A stretch of 64,000 bases of DNA from Dyella flagellata (lineage in GTDB: Bacteria; Pseudomonadota; Gammaproteobacteria; Xanthomonadales; Rhodanobacteraceae): contig NZ_BSOA01000012.1 in assembly GCF_030160275.1 (NCBI RefSeq), positions 1 to 64,000 on the forward strand, given 5' to 3'. Position 1 is the stretch's first letter, and each line of letters begins with the position of its first letter. The position numbers and the translations under genes are program-made. Below, one piece after another: positions 41,406 through 56,400 of the stretch. The notes under the pieces were generated by a model. It had not been told where the DNA came from. It searched no databases and saw only the letters and a list, made by a program, of their open reading frames with translations.

Positions 41406-44400
41406 ATGTGCGAAGCCAAAGCCGCCTTGCATGCGTTGTCTGCGCCACAGCTTGAAATGTGGTTTGCGCAGCAGCTGGATCCACACAATCCGCTTTATGA
41501 CAGCCGCGGCTACGTCGATATGCCAGTTGCACTGGATGCAGCCCTATTCGAACAAGCGCTCAAGCTGTTTATTGGCGAAACAGAAACCTTGCGCCTGCGC
41601 TTCGTGGATACGCACGACGGGCCGCGACAATTTGTCGCCGACGCCTCGTCGTTCTCGCTTGAGGTCATCGATGTATCAGATCAAGCGGATCCCCATGCCG
41701 CAGCGCACGCGACCATGGCCGATGAAGGCAGTCGCGTCTACGATCTGCTCGGCGACAAGCTCTTCCACTATGCGCTGCTCAAGCTCGGCCCGCAGCGCTA
41801 TTGGTGGTACAAGCGCTATCACCACATTGCGATGGATGGCGCCAGCATTCCGCATGCCACGCGTCGTGTGGCGACCATTTACACTGCGCTACTGCGCAAC
41901 GAGCCGGTACCGTCCGCAACGAGCGCACCGATCAGCCTGCTGCTCGAAAGCGACATCGCTTACCGCGCATCTGCGCGCTATCACAGCGACCGCACCTACT
42001 GGCAGGACTATGTGCGCAAGCTCGGCGAAGCCGAAGGCATCAGCGGCCGTCCACCCAGCACCAGCAGCGCTTATCGGCGCCATAGCTCGCGTTTTCCTGC
42101 CGAACTCGCCGCACGCTTCCTGGCTGCGGAGCGGACCAACGGTAAATGGCCGCAGTTGCTTACCGCCATGGTGGCGGCCTACATGTTCCGCGTCAGCGAT
42201 GGACGCATCAGCGTGTTCGACTTTCCGGTCGCCGCTCGCAGCAAGGAAACGCGCGACGTCCCCGGCATGTTGGCCAACGTACTGCCGTTCAACCTGGCGA
42301 TATCCTCCAGCGAGAGCATTACCGAACTGGCCCGGCGCGCCGGCAGCGAAATCCTGCGCCACCTCAAGCACCAGCATTTCCGTGGCAAGGATATCCAGCA
42401 ACTGCGCGGTGCCGCGGCCTCGCACACTTTCGGGCCGCGCATCAACATCGTCGGCTTCGATGATGACTGCGCCATCGACGGCACGCCGATCACTTCGCAT
42501 TCGCTCAATAACGGCCTGACGCATGACCTGGCGGTTACGCTGCAAGGCCGACTCGGCACAGCCGCCTGCGAACTGCACGTAGACGCCAACCGCGAACTCT
42601 ACGAGAGCGCTGACGTCACCCTGCACGCCCGGCGTCTGCTGCACTTCATCGAGCAGGCGATTGCCGATCCGTCGCGGCCGATTGGCGAGATCGCATTATT
42701 GGATGCGGAGGAACGCCGGCAGGTCGTACACGACTGGAACGCCACTCGACATGCTGTTGCCGACGCCACCGTCCACGCGCTGTTCTCGCAGCAAGTCGCG
42801 CAGACCCCCGATGCCATCGCCACTGTCTTTGAAGATGAGACGCTCAGCTACGCCGAACTGAACACGCGCTCCAATCGCCTCGCCCATCGGCTCATCAAAG
42901 ACGGCGCAGGACCGGAAAGCATCGTCGCCATCGCGCTGCCGCGTTCGCTCGAACTGGTGGTTGCGCTGCTGGCCGTACTCAAAGCCGGTGCCGCCTATTT
43001 GCCGCTGGATACCGACTATCCCGCCGAACGCATGGCCTTCATGCTCGCCGATGCCAAGCCGCGGCGCCTGATCACTCGCAGCGATATCGAGGTGCCGGCG
43101 GGTGACGTGCCGCGCATGGATTTGGATGCAGCCTCAGTGCAGACAGCGCTTGCGAATGCACCTGCGCACAATCCAGTTATAGACCTCGATCCGCGGCACC
43201 CGGCCTACGTCATCTATACCTCCGGATCCACCGGCAAGCCCAAGGGCGCACCGAACACTCACGCCGGCCTGGTCAATCGCCTGGCCTGGATGCAGCATGC
43301 CTACGCCCTGCAGTCCGATGACGTGGTGCTGCAGAAGACGCCCTTCAGCTTCGATGTATCGGTGTGGGAATTTTTTTGGCCTCTGCTGTACGGCGCACGC
43401 CTGGTGCTCGCCAAGCCGGGCGGCCATCGCGATCCGGCCTACCTGGCGCAAATCATCCGCTGGCATGGCGTCACCACCCTGCACTTCGTGCCGTCCATGC
43501 TGGAAGCCTTCCTGCAGGAGCCGAGCAGCGTCCATTGTCGCAGCGTGCGCCGCGTGATCTGCAGTGGCGAAGCACTCAGCGGCGCCTTGCGCGACCGCTG
43601 GCGCCAGCAACTGAATCGGCCACTGCATAATCTGTATGGCCCGACCGAAGCTGCCATCGACGTCACAGCCTGGACCTGCCGCGACGAGACCGCCGGCCAG
43701 TCAGTCCCGATCGGCGCACCGATCTGGAACACGCAAACCTACGTCTTGGACGACAGCTTGCAGCCAACGCCGATCGGCGCGCCAGGCGAGCTGTATCTGG
43801 CCGGCGCCGGCCTGGCACGTGGCTACCTGCATCGCGCCGGCCTTACCGCCGGGCGTTTCATCGCCAACCCGTTCACACCGGGCACGCGCATGTATCGCAC
43901 CGGCGACAGCGTGCGCTGGCGGGCGGATGGCCAACTGGAATACCTGGGCCGTACCGATCATCAGGTGAAGCTGCGCGGCCTGCGCATCGAGCTGGGCGAG
44001 ATCGAGTCCGTACTGGCACAGGTGGGCATGACGCAGAACGTCGTCGTAGCGCGAGCCGACCACGGTGAAGCCTTGCAACTGGTTGCCTACATGGTGGCGT
44101 CAGCAGTGGACGCAGCGCAGCTGCGCGCGCAACTCGCCAAGCGACTGCCCGACTACATGGTGCCGGCCGCTTTCGTCGCGCTGGATGCCATGCCGCTCAA
44201 TCCCAATGGCAAGCTCGATCGCAAGGCCCTGCCTGCGCCCGACTTCACGCCTGTCACGCAGCGCGAGCCGCGCACACCGGAAGAAACCGTGCTGGCGCAA
44301 CTGTTTGCCGAAGTGCTGGGCATGGAGCGCGTCGGCATTGACGACAACTTCTTCGAACTCGGCGGGCATTCGCTGCTGGCGACGCGATTGATATCGCGCA

Positions 44401-44480
44401 TCCGTGAACAGATGCGGGCGGAGGTATCGATTCGCGACGTGTTCGAGGCACGCAGCGTTGCCCTGCTAGCCCAGAAGTTG
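41406..44480 (+). other. NRPS module 1: C(EntF-like)-A(Ser)-T
   Basis: The C domain (to about 42640) carries [19 protein letters not shown], close to EntF. The A domain has [14 protein letters not shown] at 43206 and [10 protein letters not shown] near 44206. Its pocket residues read DVWHISLIDK, one change from the serine code DVWHLSLIDK. The carrier motif is [17 protein letters not shown] near 44340. A C domain at the very start of the assembly line implies a starter unit from elsewhere. Confidence 0.88.
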
Positions 44481-47400
44481 CGGAAGGGCAATAACCAGCT
44501 CCCCATTCTTACGGCCATGCCGCGTCCCGCGCGCCTGCCGTTGTCCTATGCGCAGCGGCGATTGTGGTTCATGCACCAATTGGAGGGACCTAGCGCCACC
44601 TACAACATTCCCTTGGCTAGTCGCCTCGATGGCCCGCTGGATGTGGCGGCCCTGGGGGCCGCATTGAACGATCTTGTTGGTCGCCACGACAGTCTTCGCA
44701 CACTGTTCCCGGGCGGCGATACGGCTTACCAGCAGGTGCTTGAACAGGCCGACCTCGAACTTACGGTGCTCGACGTCAATGCAGACACCTTGCAAGCATC
44801 GCTCGACGCCGCGGTAGCGCATGCCTTCGACCTCAGCCGCGAACTTCCGTTGCGCGCGAGCTTGTTCCGCGTCGACCGCGACCGTCACGTGTTGCTGCTT
44901 TTGCTGCATCACATCGCCGCAGATGGCGCGTCACTGATTCCCCTGGCACGCGATCTTGCCCAAGCCTACGCCGCGCGGCTTCAACAGCGGGCACCGGCTT
45001 GGTTGCCGCTGCCCGTGCAATACGCCGACTACACCTTGTGGCAGCAAGCACTGCTCGGTGATCCCGCTGACCCGCAAAGCCTGCACGCGCGCGAACTGGG
45101 CTATTGGCGGCAAGCGCTGGCCGATTTACCCGAACAACTGAGCCTGCCGTACGATCGCCCGCGTCCCGCCGCCATGAGCTACCGCGGCCAGCACCTGCTG
45201 TTCCATATCGACGCGGAGTTGCATGGCCGCCTGCTGGCCCTGGCGCAGCAGCATGACTGTACGCTATTCATGATGCTGCATGCCGCGCTGGCAGCCTTGC
45301 TCACCCGCCTCGGCGCGGGCACCGACATTCCGATCGGCAGCTCCGTGGCGGGACGCGAAGAGCGTGCGCTGGACGATCTGATCGGCTTTTGTCTCAACAC
45401 CCTGGTGCTGCGCGCAGACACCTCGGGCAATCCGCGCTTCGACACCTTGCTGGCGCGCGTGCGCCAGACCGGCCTGGCCGCCTTCGAACATCAGTATCTG
45501 CCGTTCGAGCATCTGGTCGATGCCTTAAGCCCCGAACGCTCGCTGTCGCATCACCCGCTGTATCAAGTGATGCTGGTATTGCAGAAAGCGGCCGGAAAGT
45601 CGCTGCAACTGGCCCATCTGCATGCCAGCGAGCAGTTGTTCGAGCTACCCACCGCCAAGTTCGACCTTAGTGTCGAGCTTGCCGAGCACGTGCATGACGA
45701 TGGCCGCCCGGCCGGCTTGCATGGTTTCGTAGAATACGCCACTGACTTGTTCGATGCGACGACGATAGAGGCGGTCGCGCAGCGCTTCGTGCGCTTGCTG
45801 CATGCCGTTGCCGACGATGCCAGCCAACCGATCGGCAGCATCGCATTGATCGATGCAGCGGAGCGGCAACAGCTGCTGCAGGGCTGGAATGCCACGCAGC
45901 ATGCGGTAGTCGAAACCACACTTCCCGCCCTGTTCGAGGCGCAAGTGACGCGCACGCCGACGGCAATCGCCGCCATCTGCGGCGCGCAACAGCTCGACTT
46001 CGACCAGCTCAACCAACAGGCGAACCGGCTTGCGCATCGGTTGATCGAGCAAGGCGCCGGCCCCGAGTGCGTGCTCGCCATTGCGTTACCGCCCTCGCTG
46101 GACCTGATTGTTGCGCTGCTGGCTGTACTGAAGAGCGGCGCCGCCTATTTGCCGCTCGATCTGGGCTATCCGCCGGAACGCTTGGCGCTGATGCTTGACG
46201 ACGCCAAGCCGTTGCAGGTAATCACGCTGCAAACCTTCCGCGCACAATTTCCCGCCGAGGCATCCTGCTGCCTGCTGGACGATGCGCAGCTACGGGAGCA
46301 TCTTGAGCAAAGCCGCCAAGACAACCCGACCGATGCCGACCGGCGTCAGCCACTAAGCCTGGCGCATCCGGCCTACGTGATCTACACCTCCGGCTCCACC
46401 GGCAAGCCCAAGGGCGTGGTGGTGACGCATCGCTCCGTGGCGCACTACTTCGCCTGGAGTCGACACGCCTACTTCCACCCGGACGGCAACGGTTCGGCCA
46501 CCACCTTGTCGGCCACCTTCGACGGCAGCGCCACCACCCTGTTCGGCCCCCTGCTCGCGGGACAGCCGCTTGCCCTGCTTGAAGTCGGCGGCGATTTCTC
46601 GCGCCTGGTCGCCGGCATGCCGTCCGGCAGCTACGACATGCTCAAGCTCACGCCAGCGCATTTGAAGCTGCTCAACGCGCAACTCGAAGCCGACGCGCCG
46701 GCGCCCGCCGAAACCTTGCTATTGGGTGGCGAAGCCCTGGTGCCGGCTGATCTCGCATTTTGGCAGCAACGCTACCCGCACGTGCGGCTCATCAACGAAT
46801 ACGGCCCCACCGAAGCTACGGTCGGTTGCTGCACGCATGAAATAGTCGAGGACATGCACGAAGCCAGCAGCGTCGCCATCGGCCGGCCGATCTGGAATAC
46901 CCGGCTGTACGTGCTCGACGCGCAATTGCAGCCGCAACCGACCGGCGTGGCCGGCGAACTGTATATCGCCGGCAGCGGCCTGGCGCGCGGCTATCTGCAT
47001 CGCCCAGCCCTCAGCGCCGAACGCTTCGTGGCCGATCCGTTCGTGGACGGCGAACGCATGTATCGCACCGGTGACCTGGCGCGATGGCGTGCCGACGGCC
47101 AGCTGGAATACCTAGGCCGCATCGACACCCAGGTGAAGATCCGCGGCTACCGCATCGAACTCGGCGAGATCGAAGCGGCACTCGCGCAACTGGGCATGCC
47201 GCAGAACGCCGTCATCGCACGCGAAGACCATGCAGGACAGAAGCAACTGGTCGCCTACTTCGTTGCAGATAGCGTGGATGCCGCAGCGCTGCGCGGGGAA
47301 ATCGCCAAGCGCTTGCCCGACTACATGATTCCCGTTGCGTTCGTTGCGCTGCCGGCGCTCCCGCTTACCACCAACGGCAAGCTGGACCGCCGAGCGCTGC

Positions 47401-50400
47401 CTGCACCGGATTTCAGTGCGGGTAGCATGCGCGAACCGCGTAACGCGCAGGAACAATTGCTGTGCGAACTGTTCGCCGAAGTACTGGGTTTGCAGACGGT
47501 CGGCATCGACGACAGTTTCTTCCAGCTCGGCGGCGACAGCATCGGTGCGATTCGCCTGGTCAGCCGAGCGCGCAAGCACGGCCTGCTGATCGCGCCACGC
47601 GATGTCTTCAAATTTCCGAGCGTGGAAGCGCTGGCAGCCAATGCCAACTTCCAGGTTACGCCACCGGCGTCGGCGCCGGTCAACGATGACGCTACCGGTG
47701 AACTGCCGCTGCTGCCGATCATGCGCGCCTTCGTCGAGCACGGCGGCCCGCTGTCGCGGCTGTATCAATCGCAACAACTGAGCGTTCCAGCCGGCACTAC
47801 CCAACGCATCATGCTGGATGCCTTGCAGGCCCTGCTCGACCGCCACGACGCTTTGCGCATGCGCTTGACCGGCAGACAGGGCGAGATCGTCGCGACGATT
47901 CCGCCGCCCGGCACGGTCTCTGCCGCAGCGTGTATCACTCGTATCGACCTGCTGGATGCCGAACTCGCGGAACGGCAGCAACGGCTCGATGAAGCCGCCG
48001 AGGCGGCGCTGGCCCGGCTCGATCCGCACGCCGGCCTGCTGGTGCAGGCGATCTGGGGGGACTGCGGCACCGAGCAGCCGAGCTGCCTGGTGTTGCTGAT
48101 CCACCATCTCGCCGTCGACGGCGTGTCGTGGCGCATCCTGTTGCCCGACCTGCAACTGGCGTGGGAATCGGCCGCGCAGGGGCAAGCCATCGCACTGGAT
48201 CCACCTGTCACCTCGCTGCGCCGTTGGGCGCAACAGCTACAACGGGATGCGCGCGCACCTCGTCGTCAGCAGGAACTTGAGCGATGGCGCGAGATAGCCG
48301 CCACGCCCGATCCACTACTGGGGGCTCGCTCACTCGATGCCGCCCATGACACGGTGCAGACACAGCGGCGACTACGCATGCAGCTGCCGAGCGAGATCAC
48401 CGCTCGCCTGTTGGGGGACGTGCCGGCAGCCTTTCATACCGGCATCCAGGATGTACTGCTTACGGCGTTTGCCGTGGCGTTGGCGACGTGGCGTAAGCAG
48501 CGCGACGCCCAGGCTTCAGCTGTCGTGCGCTTCGACGTCGAAGGCCACGGCCGCGAAGATGTCTTCGATGGCGTGGATCTATCGCGCACGGTCGGCTGGT
48601 TCACCAGCCTCTATCCGGTGGCGCTCGATCCGGGCTCCGTCGAGTTCAAGCAAGATGTGAGCGGCGACCATCTCGGCCGTGCACTCAAACGCATCAAGGA
48701 ACAGCTGCGCGCGATTCCGGACCACGGCCTCGGCTATGGCGTGCTGCGTTATCTGGATGACACCGGTCGCACGGCTTTGCAGACGTATCCGGCCTCGCAG
48801 GTCGCCTTCAATTACCTGGGTCGCTTTACCGTCTCCGCGCAAAGTGGCCTGCAAGCACTGGGCGGCGGCGACGCGGCAGAGCGCGCGCTATCGCACGCGA
48901 TTACGCTCAACGCGGCCGTGCTGGATCATGCCGGCGGACCGGAGCTGGGCGCCGAATGGTCCTACGCCGGGCAGTTGTTCGAACAGGCCGAGATCGAACA
49001 ACTTGGCCGCCACTGGTTCGCGCTGCTGCAAACGCTCGCACTGCACGCGGCCGGCGGCCTCACGCCCTCCGATCTGCCGCTGGTGCAACTGGACCAGCAC
49101 GCCATCGAGCAACTGGAACACACGCGTCCGCTGGCCGATGTGCTGCCACTGGCGCCGTTGCAGGAAGGCCTGCTGTTCCATGCGCTGTACGACACCCACG
49201 CCCCCGATGCCTATCTCACCCAGATGGTGTTTGCGCTGGAAGGACGATGGCGTCCCGATGGACTGCACGCGGCCGTGCGCAGCCTGCTGGCGCGACACCC
49301 GCAGCTATGCGCCGCCTTCGTCCAGCAGGAAGACAGCCAGCAATTCCTGCAACTGATTCCCCAGGCAACGCCCGATTGCTGGCAATTCATCGACCTGAGC
49401 GAATTGCCCAAGACGCGACGCGAAGCGGCCTTGCAGCAACATCTGCGACGTGATCGGCAAGATCGTTTCGATCCCGCCGAAATCTCGTTGCGCTTCACCC
49501 TGATCCAGCTTTCGCCGCAACGCTACCGGCTGGTTTTCACCTATCACCACGTACTGCTCGACGGCTGGTCGATGCCGATCCTGCTGCCTGAGTTGTTCGC
49601 CATTTACCACATGGGCGGCGATCAGGCCCTGCCGTACGTACGCCCCTATCGCGACTACCTTGCCTGGCTGGCGAGACAAGACCGAGATGAGATGCGTGCG
49701 CTATGGCGCAACGCGCTGGACGGCATGGAGCAACCCTGCTTGCTTGCGCCGCAGGCGCCCGCCCAGCCGTCGATGCCACTGGTGCATCAGCACGAATTCT
49801 CCAACGAGCTGAGCCGCGCCCTGGAAAACCAGGCGCGCCGGCACGGGCTTACGCTAAATACGCTGTTGCAGGGCGCGTGGGCGCTGCTGCTGAGCCAGGC
49901 CACCGGCAACGCCGACGTCTGCTTTGGCGTCACTGTGTCCGGACGTCCGCCAGAATTGTCCGGCGTGGAACGTATGGTCGGCCTGTTCATCAATACGGTG
50001 CCGCTGCGCCTGCGCATCGATCACCGCGTCGGCCTCGGCGCGCTACTGGCGCAGCTGCAGGACGAACAAGCCACACTGATCCGTGCGCAGCACCTGGGCC
50101 TTACCGAAATCCTCGCGGCCAGCGGCCAGCGCGAACTGTTCGATACCTTGCTGGTGTTCGAGAACTATCCGTTCGACCCGGCCGATCGCCGTGTCCTCGA
50201 CGAGCAGCAAGGGCTGCGCGTTGCCATGGCCGACCATCATGGCGGCGACATGACGCACTATCCGCTGAGCCTGGTGTTCGTACCCGGCGAGCACCTGCAA
50301 ATGCGCATGGGCTATCTTGCCGAGGTGTTTGTCGCCACGCAGATCCAGGCGATGGCCGAGCGTTACGAACGCATACTCGAAGCGCTGGCGGTCGACCTGT

Positions 50401-53400
50401 CCCGTCCGGTCGCGCGCATGGATTGGCTGGCCAAGGCCGAGCACGAACAATGGCGCGCCTGGAATGCCACCGCGCATCCGGTACCGGACACCACCCTGCC
50501 CGCACTGATCGAGCAGCAAGTGGCGCGCACACCCGATGCCATTGCCGCCGTCTTCGAGCAACAATCGCTGCGTTACGCCGAACTCAACGAGCAGGCCAAT
50601 CGCCTGGCGCATTCGTTGATCGCCGATGGCGCCGGTCCGGAGCGCGTGGTAGCCGTCGCGCTGCCTCGCTCGCTTGAACTGATCGTCGCCCTGCTTGCCG
50701 TGCTGAAGACCGGCGCCGCGTACCTGCCGCTGGATACCGATTATCCGGCCGAACGCCTCGCCTTCATGCTGGAGGATGCGCAACCGGCCAGCGTGATCAG
50801 CCGCAGCGATGTGCTGAGCACGCTGCCGCCAGGAACACCGGCACTGCAGCTGGACGATATCGGTGTGCAGGCGCAGCTGGGACAAAGCGCCCTGCACAAC
50901 CCCAGCGATGCCCAACGACATCAAACGTTGCGCGCACTGCATCCGGCGTACGTGATCTACACTTCCGGCTCCACTGGCAAGCCCAAGGGTGTTCCCAATA
51001 CCCAACAAGGCATCGTCAATCGCCTGCAGTGGATGCAGCATGCCTACGGACTGCAAGCCGACGACGTGGTGCTGCAGAAAACGCCGGCCAGCTTCGACGT
51101 GTCGGTGTGGGAATTCTTCTGGCCGCTGCTGGCAGGCGCGCGACTGGTGCTGGCCAAGCCTGAAGGTCATCGCGATCCGGCCTACTTGGCCAAACTGATC
51201 CAGCAGCAAGGCGTCACCACGCTGCACTTCGTGCCGTCGATGCTGGAGGCCTTCCTGCATGAGCCGGCCAGCGCGGCCTGCACCAGCCTGCGTCGAATTC
51301 TGTGCAGCGGCGAAGCGCTATCGGGCGAGCTGCGCCGCCGCGCACAAGCAAGCCTGAATCGTCCATTGCACAATCTCTACGGCCCCACCGAGGCGGCGAT
51401 CGACGTCACCGCGTGGGCCTGCCGCGATGACGAACAAGCCAGCAACGTGCCGATCGGTGCGCCGATCTGGAACACGCAGACTTATGTACTGGATGCCGCA
51501 CTGCGTCCCCTGCCCAGCGGGGTGACCGGCGAGCTGTATCTGGCCGGAACCGGACTGGCGCGCGGCTATTTGCACCGTCCCGGATTGACCGCCGAACGCT
51601 TCGTCGCCAATCCTTTCGATAGCGGCCGGCGCATGTATCGCACCGGCGATCTCGCCCGCTGGCGCGCGGACGGACAGCTTGAATACCTGGGACGCGTCGA
51701 CACCCAAGTGAAGCTGCGCGGCCAGCGCATCGAGCTGGGTGAAATCGAGCACGCGTTGGCACAGTTGGGTTATGTGCAGAACGCCGTGCTGGCGCGCAAC
51801 GACCATCATGGCCAGATGCAGCTAGTGGCCTACGTCGCCGCAACGCAGCTGGATACCGCGAAGCTTCGCGAACAACTGGCCGAACGCTTGCCCGACTACA
51901 TGCTGCCCTCGGTCTTCATGGCCCTGGACAGCCTGCCGCTAAGCCTCAACGGCAAGCTCGACCGCAAGGCCTTGCCCGCGCCCGAGTTCACCTCCGCCAG
52001 CAAGCGCGAGCCACGCACACCACAGGAAGCGTTACTGTGCGAACAGTTCGCCGAGGTGCTCGGCCTGCCACGCATTGGCATCGATGATGACTTCTTCGAA
52101 CTGGGCGGCCATTCCCTGCTGGCGGCACGGCTGGCTGGCCGCCTTCGCGCCAGGCTGAAAATCGAACTGCCGATACGCAGCCTGTTCGAAGCGCGCACGG
52201 TCGCGGCGCTGGCAGAACGCCTGGCACCAACCATCGCAGTCCGCCCCACGCTTGGAATCATGCCGCGCCCCGTGCAGCTGCCTCTTTCCTACCCGCAGCG
52301 GCGCTTGCTGTTCCTGCATCGGCTGGAAGGCCCCAGCGCCACCTACAACATTCCGGCGGCCGCCTGGCTGCATGGAAAGCTGGATGCCGATGCGCTGCAA
52401 GCCGCGCTGGACGATCTGGTGACCCGGCATGAAAGCCTGCGCACGGTCTTCCCAGATCTGGAAAATCCTTCGCAGCACGTGCTGCCCGTAGACAAGGCAT
52501 ACGTGCCGCTGATCCGCCACGACACCAGCGCAGTAATGCTGGATACAAGCCTACGCAACGCCGCCCAGCACGCCTTTGATCTGACGCACGAATTGCCGCT
52601 ACGCGCAGAGTGGTTCCGCCTCGGCGACGACGAACACGTGCTGTTGCTGTTGCTGCATCACATTGCTGCCGACGGCGCTTCGCTGGCTCCGCTGCTCGAT
52701 GATCTGGCTAACGCGTATGCAGTGCGCGCCAATGGCCAGTCACCACAGTGGACGGGCGACCAGCTGCAATACGCCGACTACACCTTGTGGCAACATCAGG
52801 TGCTGGGCAACGATGCCGATCCGCACAGCCTCGCGCATCAACAGATCGCCTACTGGCGCGAACGACTGGCCGGCATTCCCGAGCAAATCGCGCTACCGCT
52901 TGACCGCCCGCGTCCCGCGGTGGCCAGCCAGCGCGGCGACAGTGTCACCCTGCGCATCCCGGCCAAGTTGCATGCTCGCCTCAAGCAGCTCGCCGGCCAG
53001 CACCGGGCGAGCCTGCATATGCTGTTGCATGCCGCACTGGCCGCCTTGCTGCATCGGCTCGGCGCCGGCGACGACATCGTGCTAGGCACGCCGGTGGCGG
53101 CTCGCAACGATGCCGCTCTCGACGGCATGGTGGGTCTATTCCTCAACACCCTGGTGTTGCGCACCGACCTGTCAGGACGGCCAAGCTTTACCGAACTGCT
53201 GGCGCGCGTGCGCGAGAACAACTTGCAGGCCTACGCACAGCAGGACCTCCCGTTCGAGCAGCTGGTGGAAGCACTCAACCCGGCCCGTTCGCTTTCGCAC
53301 CATCCGCTGTACCAGGTGCTGTTCGCTCTGCATAACACCGATACGCCGCAACTGCGCCTGGCGGGAATCGAGGCGCGCGAATACCCGCTGAGCTTGCCGG

Positions 53401-56400
53401 TCGCCAAGTTCGATCTCACCCTCGACTTCGTTGAACAGCAAGCGCAGGACGGCGCAGCAGCCGGGATCGACGGGCGTCTCGGTTACGCCACCGACCTGTT
53501 CGAGCGAGCCAGCATCGAAACGCTGGGCGAACGCTTGCTGCGACTGCTGGAAGCCGTCGCGGCCGACCCGATGCAATTGCTCGCCCGCATCGACCTGCTC
53601 ACGCAGGACGAACGCAGCCTGTTGCTCAGCGAGCGCAACGACACCGAATACCCGCTGGAAGGCCCCAACTTGCCGCGGCGATTCGAGCAGCAAGTTGCAT
53701 CTACGCCGGATGCCATCGCCCTGGTGGTCGAACAGCAGCGCCTGAGCTATGCGCAATTGAACGAGCGCGCCAATCGCTTTGCGCACTTGCTGATCGCCCG
53801 TGGCATCGGGCCGGAAGATCGTGTGGCGGTGGCGCTGCCGCGTTCGACCGACATGCTGGTGGCTTTGCTTGGGGTGCTGAAGGCTGGCGCGGCCTATCTG
53901 CCGCTGGACCTGGACTATCCGATCGATCGCCTGCACTACATGCTGGACGATGCGCGGCCGGCCGCGTTGATTTCCCTGGCATCGCAAGAAGCGCTGTGGC
54001 AAGGACGCAACTTCGGTGCCGCAAAAAGCTGCATCGTCATCGACACGCAAGCCTGGCAGGATGGCCTCGCCATCGCGCCTGCGCACAATCCGGACTACGA
54101 AGACCGGCGCCGCCTGCTGCGGCCCCAGCATCCGGCCTACGTGATCTATACCTCCGGTTCTACCGGACGGCCCAAGGGCGTCACGATCGAGCATCGCGCG
54201 CTGGAGAACTTCCTGCAGTCGATGGCCAACAAGCCTGGCCTGGCTGCCGGCGACGTATTGCTGGCGTTGACGCCGATCTCGTTCGACATCGCGGCACTTG
54301 AGCTGTACTTGCCGCTGCTGCAAGGGGGCTGCGTACAGCTGGTGGCTCGCGACGTTGCGACGGATGCACAACTCCTGCGTGCACGCATTGAAGAAGTGTC
54401 ACCCAACTTGATTCAGGCCACGCCGGCCACCTGGCAGATGCTGTGTGCTTCCGGCTGGCGTCCGTCGCCGACGTTGCGGATCCTGAGCGGTGGTGAAGCG
54501 CTGCCGCCCGATCTGGCCGCCGACTTGCACGCCTCGGCCGCTGAGTTGTGGAACATGTACGGGCCGACCGAAACCACAGTGTGGTCATTGCTTGCCCGCG
54601 TGGAGCGTCATGATGCGATCACCATCGGCGCACCGCTGGACAACACGCGCATCTACGTCCTGGACGCCGGCCTGCAACCGGTGCCAACCGGCGTGCCTGG
54701 CGAGCTGTATATCGCCGGCGCCGGCCTGGCGCGAGGCTACCTTGGCCGCCCCGCACTCAGCGCGGAGCGTTTCGTTGCCCATCCGTTCGAATACGGCGAG
54801 CGCATGTACCGCACCGGTGACCTGGTGCGCTGGCGCAAGGACGGCACGCTCGATTACCTGGGTCGCGTCGACAACCAGGTGAAGCTGCGCGGCTTCCGCA
54901 TCGAACTGGGCGAAATCGAAGCGGCGCTCGGCGCCATCGGCGTGCCACGCCGTGCGGTGGTGGTGCGTGAGGATCGTGGGCACAAGCAACTAGTGGCGTA
55001 CGTGGTGGGCGTGGATTTGGATGCCGCCACGCTGCGCACACAACTCGCCCAACGCTTGCCCGATTACATGCTTCCCAACGCCTTCGTGATGCTGGAGGCG
55101 TTGCCGCTCACACCCAATGGCAAGCTGGATCGCAAGGCCCTGCCGGCGCCGGACCTGTCCGCACGCGCCATGCGCGAACCGCGCAATGCGCAGGAGGCGC
55201 TGCTGTGCACCCTGTTCGCCGATGTGCTGGGCATCGGTTGCGCGGGCATCGATGACAACTTCTTCGAACTGGGCGGCCACTCGCTGCTGGCCACCCAACT
55301 GGCCAGTCGCATCCGCGCGAGGCTTGGCGTGGAAGTGGCCATTCGCACCCTGTTCGAATCACCCACGGTAGCCGAACTTTCGCCACGCCTGTCGCACACG
55401 ACGACACGCCCCACACTTTGCCGGCAACAACGCCCGGACGTGTTGCCGCTCTCGCATGCCCAGCGCCGGCTGTGGTTTATCCATCAGTTCGAAGGGCGCA
55501 GCGCCACCTACAACATTCCCATGCCGCTGCGCCTGTCGGGCACGCTGGATCCGGCCAGCCTGCGGCAGGCGTTGCACGACCTGATCGAACGTCACGAAAG
55601 CCTGCGCACGGTGTTCGTGCAGATCGATGGAGTACCTGCGCAGAAGATTCTCGACGCCCACGACGTCAGTCTGGCGCTCGAAGTGGAAAGCCTGGACGCC
55701 GAACAATTGCCCACCGCCCTGGCCGAAGCGGCCGGCTACGGCTTCGACCTTTCGCACGAGATTCCGCTGCGCGCCCGCCTGTTCCGCCTTGGCGCGCAGG
55801 AACACGTGCTGATGCTGGTGCTGCATCACATCGCCGGCGACGGTGGCTCGTTCGCACCGATGGCGCGCGATGTGGCGCAAGCCTATGCGTCACGACTTGA
55901 AGGTCGCGCGCCAGAGTGGTTGCCACTGCCGGTGCAATATGCGGACTACACCTTGTGGCAGCACGCCTTGCTTGGTAGCGAAGACGATCCGGCTAGCCTG
56001 CTGCGTGCGCAATTTAAGTACTGGAAACAGGCACTCGACGGCCTGCCCGAATGCATCGCCCTGCCCACTGATCGCCCGCGTCCCGCAGTGGCCAGTTACC
56101 AGGGCCGCCAGGTGGCGGTGCAAATCGATGCAGCGCTGCACGATCGCCTGCTGAAACTTGCCCGGCAGCACCAGGCCACCCTGTTCATGCTGCTGCATGC
56201 CAGCCTGGCCGCCCTGTTCACCCGGCTTGGCGCCGGCAACGACATCGCCATCGGCGGCGGCATCGCCGGGCGCACGGACCAGGCGCTGGACGAGCTGATC
56301 GGCTTTTTCGTCAACACGCTGGTGTTGCGCACCGACACTTCCGGCAATCCAAGCTTTACCGACCTGCTGCAACAGGTCCGCGAAACCGCATTGGCCGCCT

